A stretch of 64,000 bases of DNA from Changpingibacter yushuensis (GTDB lineage: Bacteria > Actinomycetota > Actinomycetes > Actinomycetales > Actinomycetaceae): NCBI RefSeq assembly GCF_014041995.1, contig NZ_CP059492.1, forward strand, positions 2,597,584 to 2,661,583. The letters are read 5' to 3'. The position numbers and the translations under genes are program-made. The notes beneath the pieces were generated by a model that was given only the letters and a program-made list of their open reading frames with translations, searched no databases and had not been told where the DNA came from. Position 1 is the stretch's first letter. Each line of letters opens with the position of its first letter. Shown piece by piece: positions 61,643 through 64,000 of the stretch.

Positions 61643-62833
61643 CTAGAAATTGCGCTGCTTCTTGTTCTGCTTAGCCTTCTTTTGGCGGTTCTGTGCCTTG
61701 GCCTGAGACCGCGCGCGTTCCGCCTGACGGCGTTCATAGCGCTTGCGAGCACGTTCAGCGTCGGTCAAGCCGTCCTTGCCGCGAGCTTCACCGGGTTCAT
61801 CGACGCCGTCGTCGTCGGCCTCAACCTCATCCAAACCGGCCTGGGCGACGTAATCGAGAGCATTTTCCTTCTGGCCCGACTTCTTCGCACGAGCTTTGCC
61901 CATGGGTTGTTCGCGCTGTCCACCACGAGATTCTTGTTCCTCAAGTTCCTCAATCTGCTCCTCGGAGAGTCCTTGACGAAGCCTCTTCTTGCGGATACGC
62001 GCCTCGCGCTCACGATGGGCCTGAGAACCTGGGGTCGGATTGTTGCGGATAAACCACGTCTGCTGACCGATATTCCAAATGTTGCCAGCAACCCAGTAGA
62101 CGAGCACGCCGATCTGGAAAGCTACACCTGAGAACAGGTAAATCAAGGGCATTCCGTAGAGCATGTACTTCTGTGTCTTGAACATCGGGTTGCTCGGATC
62201 CATGGCGGATTCGGGCATGTTCTTCATCGTCAGCTGCTTCTGCGTGTAGAACATCGAAAGGCACATAAAGATCACGAGTACCGCTGCCACCACACGGACC
62301 GTAGTGGTGTGAGCCGAACCTGGATCAGAGAATGATGCGGAAAGCGGAGCCCCGAACACTGTGGACTCTTGGAACTGCTCTGCGACCTCTTGATTGATTG
62401 GGCCAAGCGAAGCGGACTGCCATGTTCCTGCCGCAATCTGCGGGAATGCGTACAACACTCGGAAGAGGGAGAACAACACCGGCATCTGGATGATCATCGG
62501 CGCACAGGAAGCGAAGGGCGAGGTGCCATGCTTCTTGTACAGCGCGGAGAGTTCCTCCTGCTGGCGTTGTTGGGATACTTGATCCTTCTTGCCCTTGTAC
62601 TTCTTCTGAATCTTTTGGATCTCAGGTTGAAGTACCTGCGTTTGACGCGAGGCGTTGATTTGCCTGTTGTAAAGCGGGAGCACGATAAGGCGCACGGTAA
62701 TCGTGAGACCTAGGATGGCCAGAACCCACGCTGGCCCAGCGCCGCCGGACATTCCCAGGGCGGTGAGACCGCTGTGGATCCCGTACATGACCCAAGCTAC
62801 GAGCCACATAATAGGATGGAGGATTGTATCCAC
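61643..62833 (-). CDS. yidC: Membrane protein insertase YidC
   Basis: 396 residues. Short Gram-positive/actinobacterial form with the TM core GPAWVLAILGLTITVRLIVLPL, the IQKKYKGKKDQVSQQRQQEE coiled region, PFASCAPMIIQMPVLFSLFRVL and the last helices. The C-terminus (from about 285) is highly basic with many Arg/Lys/Gln, suitable for ribosome binding. Confidence 0.96.
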   Translation of the reverse strand: MDTILHPIMWLVAWVMYGIHSGLTALGMSGGAGPAWVLAILGLTITVRLIVLPLYNRQINASRQTQVLQPEIQKIQKKYKGKKDQVSQQRQQEELSALYKKHGTSPFASCAPMIIQMPVLFSLFRVLYAFPQIAAGTWQSASLGPINQEVAEQFQESTVFGAPLSASFSDPGSAHTTTVRVVAAVLVIFMCLSMFYTQKQLTMKNMPESAMDPSNPMFKTQKYMLYGMPLIYLFSGVAFQIGVLVYWVAGNIWNIGQQTWFIRNNPTPGSQAHREREARIRKKRLRQGLSEEQIEELEEQESRGGQREQPMGKARAKKSGQKENALDYVAQAGLDEVEADDDGVDEPGEARGKDGLTDAERARKRYERRQAERARSQAKAQNRQKKAKQNKKQRNF

Positions 62834-62895
62834 GGTTCTTCTTTCGGTTGCCGCGGGCCGGACGCCCGCACGTCTATTTGGGTGAGCTTTGGGCC

Positions 62896-63234
62896 CTAGT
62901 CCTCGCCGCCCTGACCTTGTTGGCCTTGGGAGGACTGACTTCGTATATCTTCTTCCTCATAGAGAGCAAGAAGTTGATCGTGATCGAGTGGTTTTGTGGG
63001 CCATGATCCGCGTGGCGGTACGCGATCCACTCCACCTTCGCTCCACGGATTGCACCGCAGAATTCTCCAGACACTCAAAAGTGTACCTTTGAACGCTCCA
63101 TGAATCCGAAGCGCCTCCAACGCGTACTGCGAACAAGTCGGTGAGTAACGGCACCGCTGGGGAAACCCTGGTGAGATGGTCTTCTGATACCACTTAACGC
63201 CGGCCATCAGGACTAAGGTCACTGGATTCTTCAT
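62896..63234 (-). CDS. yidD: Membrane protein insertion efficiency factor YidD
   Basis: 112 residues with the family signature KWYQKTISPGFPQRCRYSPTCSQYALEA (in parts KWYQKTISP and CRYSPTCSQYA) and RILRCNPWSEGG. Overlaps the rnpA stop by four bases. Confidence 0.95.
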   Translation of the reverse strand: MKNPVTLVLMAGVKWYQKTISPGFPQRCRYSPTCSQYALEALRIHGAFKGTLLSVWRILRCNPWSEGGVDRVPPRGSWPTKPLDHDQLLALYEEEDIRSQSSQGQQGQGGED

Positions 63235-63659
63235 GAACCTGATGAACCTTCTGCATCTACTGACAACGACGACGTCGCCAGCTGCAAGCGTTTGCTCGAT
63301 CTGAGCGCCAGTTTTCGCTTGGCCTTCGCGATCGCAATATCCAAGTCCCTACCAAGCTGAGCTGAAGAGGAGTCCTTTGCTGCGGGAAGCGCGCGGATAA
63401 CCACTAGGCTTCCCTCATCAAATACATCCAGCCGATCCCTCATAAGGTGCCGGAGCTGGCGGTAAAGGCGGTGGCGTACCACCGAATTCCCCACACTTTT
63501 GGACACGACGAAGCCGACCTTCACACCGTGAAGGTCGGCTTGGTACTCCTCAGGCTCAGTCTCAATTGAGACCACTACTCGGTTCGCTCCGCCGCGTTCT
63601 CCATGGAACGCACTGGCGAAGTCCGCCGAACGCCTCATACGGTGGTCGGCAGATAGCAA
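63231..63659 (-). CDS. rnpA: Ribonuclease P protein component
   Basis: 142 residues with the RNase P protein RNR-type motif VGNSVVRHRLYRQLRHL and the N-terminal MRRSADFASAF. A tail of about 30 residues is extra. One GACGACGTCGCC copy is at 63268-63279, antisense to the gene. Confidence 0.95.
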   Translation of the reverse strand: MLSADHRMRRSADFASAFHGERGGANRVVVSIETEPEEYQADLHGVKVGFVVSKSVGNSVVRHRLYRQLRHLMRDRLDVFDEGSLVVIRALPAAKDSSSAQLGRDLDIAIAKAKRKLALRSSKRLQLATSSLSVDAEGSSGS

Positions 63660-63662
63660 GGC

Positions 63663-63800
63663 TCAGGCCGAGATCTTCGAACGACCCTTTTTGCGGCGGT
63701 TCGCGAGGACTGCGCGGCCGGCGCGAGTGCTCATGCGCTTGCGGAAGCCGTGCACCTTGGCGCGACGGCGATTGTTCGGCTGGAATGTCCGCTTGACCAC
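63663..63800 (-). CDS. rpmH: 50S ribosomal protein L34
   Basis: 45 residues: [18 protein letters not shown] and [18 protein letters not shown]. Start is GTG 63800 after GGGAG. In bacteria it lies next to dnaA. Confidence 0.97.
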   Translation of the reverse strand: MVKRTFQPNNRRRAKVHGFRKRMSTRAGRAVLANRRKKGRSKISA

Positions 63801-64000
63801 GGTTCTACTCCCACGTTTGGTTGATTCGTGGGGAGAACCCCACACTCTTGATATGTGCACAAGCATGCACACGTGACTAGCTGACTTTACGCGAGCTTCC
63901 AGTTGAAAATCAATGATCGTTAGGTTCTGGGTGACACTTATCTCACGATCAAGGTCGTTTCAGTTACAAGTAATGAAAGATCTGGTGACTAATCCACAAT
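63801..64000. other. Start of the rpmH-dnaA intergenic region
   Basis: A/T-richer than the rest. TAATCCACA at 63990-63998 differs from the DnaA box TTATCCACA by one base. dnaA is expected beyond the window, transcribed rightwards. Confidence 0.55.

Noticed and set aside
63801..64000. oriC itself
   Set aside because: Only one imperfect DnaA box and no AT-rich unwinding element visible; the origin is expected beyond the right edge.

Overview
The window reads as about 64 kb of chromosome from a high-GC Gram-positive bacterium, most likely a member of the Actinomycetaceae (Arcanobacterium/Trueperella-like). This rests on the actinobacterial 16S/23S genes, the PadR-ino1 pair, class Ib RNR genes, DUF6049, and the gene order pcnA, nudix, DUF6049, kinase-like, trxB, ddl, parB, parA, rsmG, jag, yidC, yidD, rnpA, rpmH. 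That order is the left flank of an actinobacterial oriC. The window stops about 200 bp past rpmH, so dnaA and the origin should lie just beyond the right edge. The genus is inference; the class is well supported.

Layout. 1-7.4 kb: a plus-strand sialic-acid catabolism cluster (end of a peptide-type ABC importer, nanA, nanK, nanE, and a CUT1 sugar ABC system without its ATPase). 7.5-9.2 kb: a deletion chimera of a histidine kinase and an MMPL transporter. 9.3-13.4 kb: a minus-strand FGGY kinase, a low-molecular-weight phosphatase and an AlkZ-like DNA glycosylase. 13.7-23.7 kb: class Ib ribonucleotide reductase split into nrdF and a distant nrdHIE. Between them lie a DUF418 membrane protein, a second deletion chimera (DASS transporter/histidine kinase) with an intact response regulator, an S4 protein and a lipoprotein. 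23.7-24.4 kb: a regulatory gap with a pair of NrdR-like boxes and a cluster of DnaA boxes. 24.4-26.6 kb: sdaA and a Fur-family regulator. 27-32.5 kb: a complete minus-strand rrs-rrl-rrf operon with no tRNA in its spacer. 32.6-34.1 kb: wreckage of a hexuronide-utilisation locus. 34.5-40.2 kb: rpsF-ssb-rpsR-rplI, a class A PBP and an AI-2E-family membrane protein. 40.5-42.2 kb: PadR regulator and inositol-phosphate synthase. 42.3-45.1 kb: MFS transporter and CCA-adding-enzyme family protein. 45.3-63.8 kb: the origin-flanking set, notably without murJ between the DUF6049 and kinase-like genes.

The most unusual element is the 2.8 kb gene-free stretch between parA and rsmG. It holds eight perfect parS sites (GTTTCACGTGAAAC) plus one variant, and a ninth perfect site lies inside parB. 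Five of them form an array with an exact 135-bp period (59190-59743), more like a plasmid centromere than the dispersed parS of most chromosomes. The same stretch carries a roughly 18-copy 7-bp repeat and a degenerate repeat of about 58 bp.

Two other window-wide themes stand out. Short tandem repeats of about 19-23 bp start at or just after stop codons. The 12-mer GACGACGTCGCC occurs six times, all on the plus strand. Gene decay is frequent: two transporter/kinase fusions, the broken uxaC locus, and a thioredoxin-like protein with only one of the two active-site cysteines.
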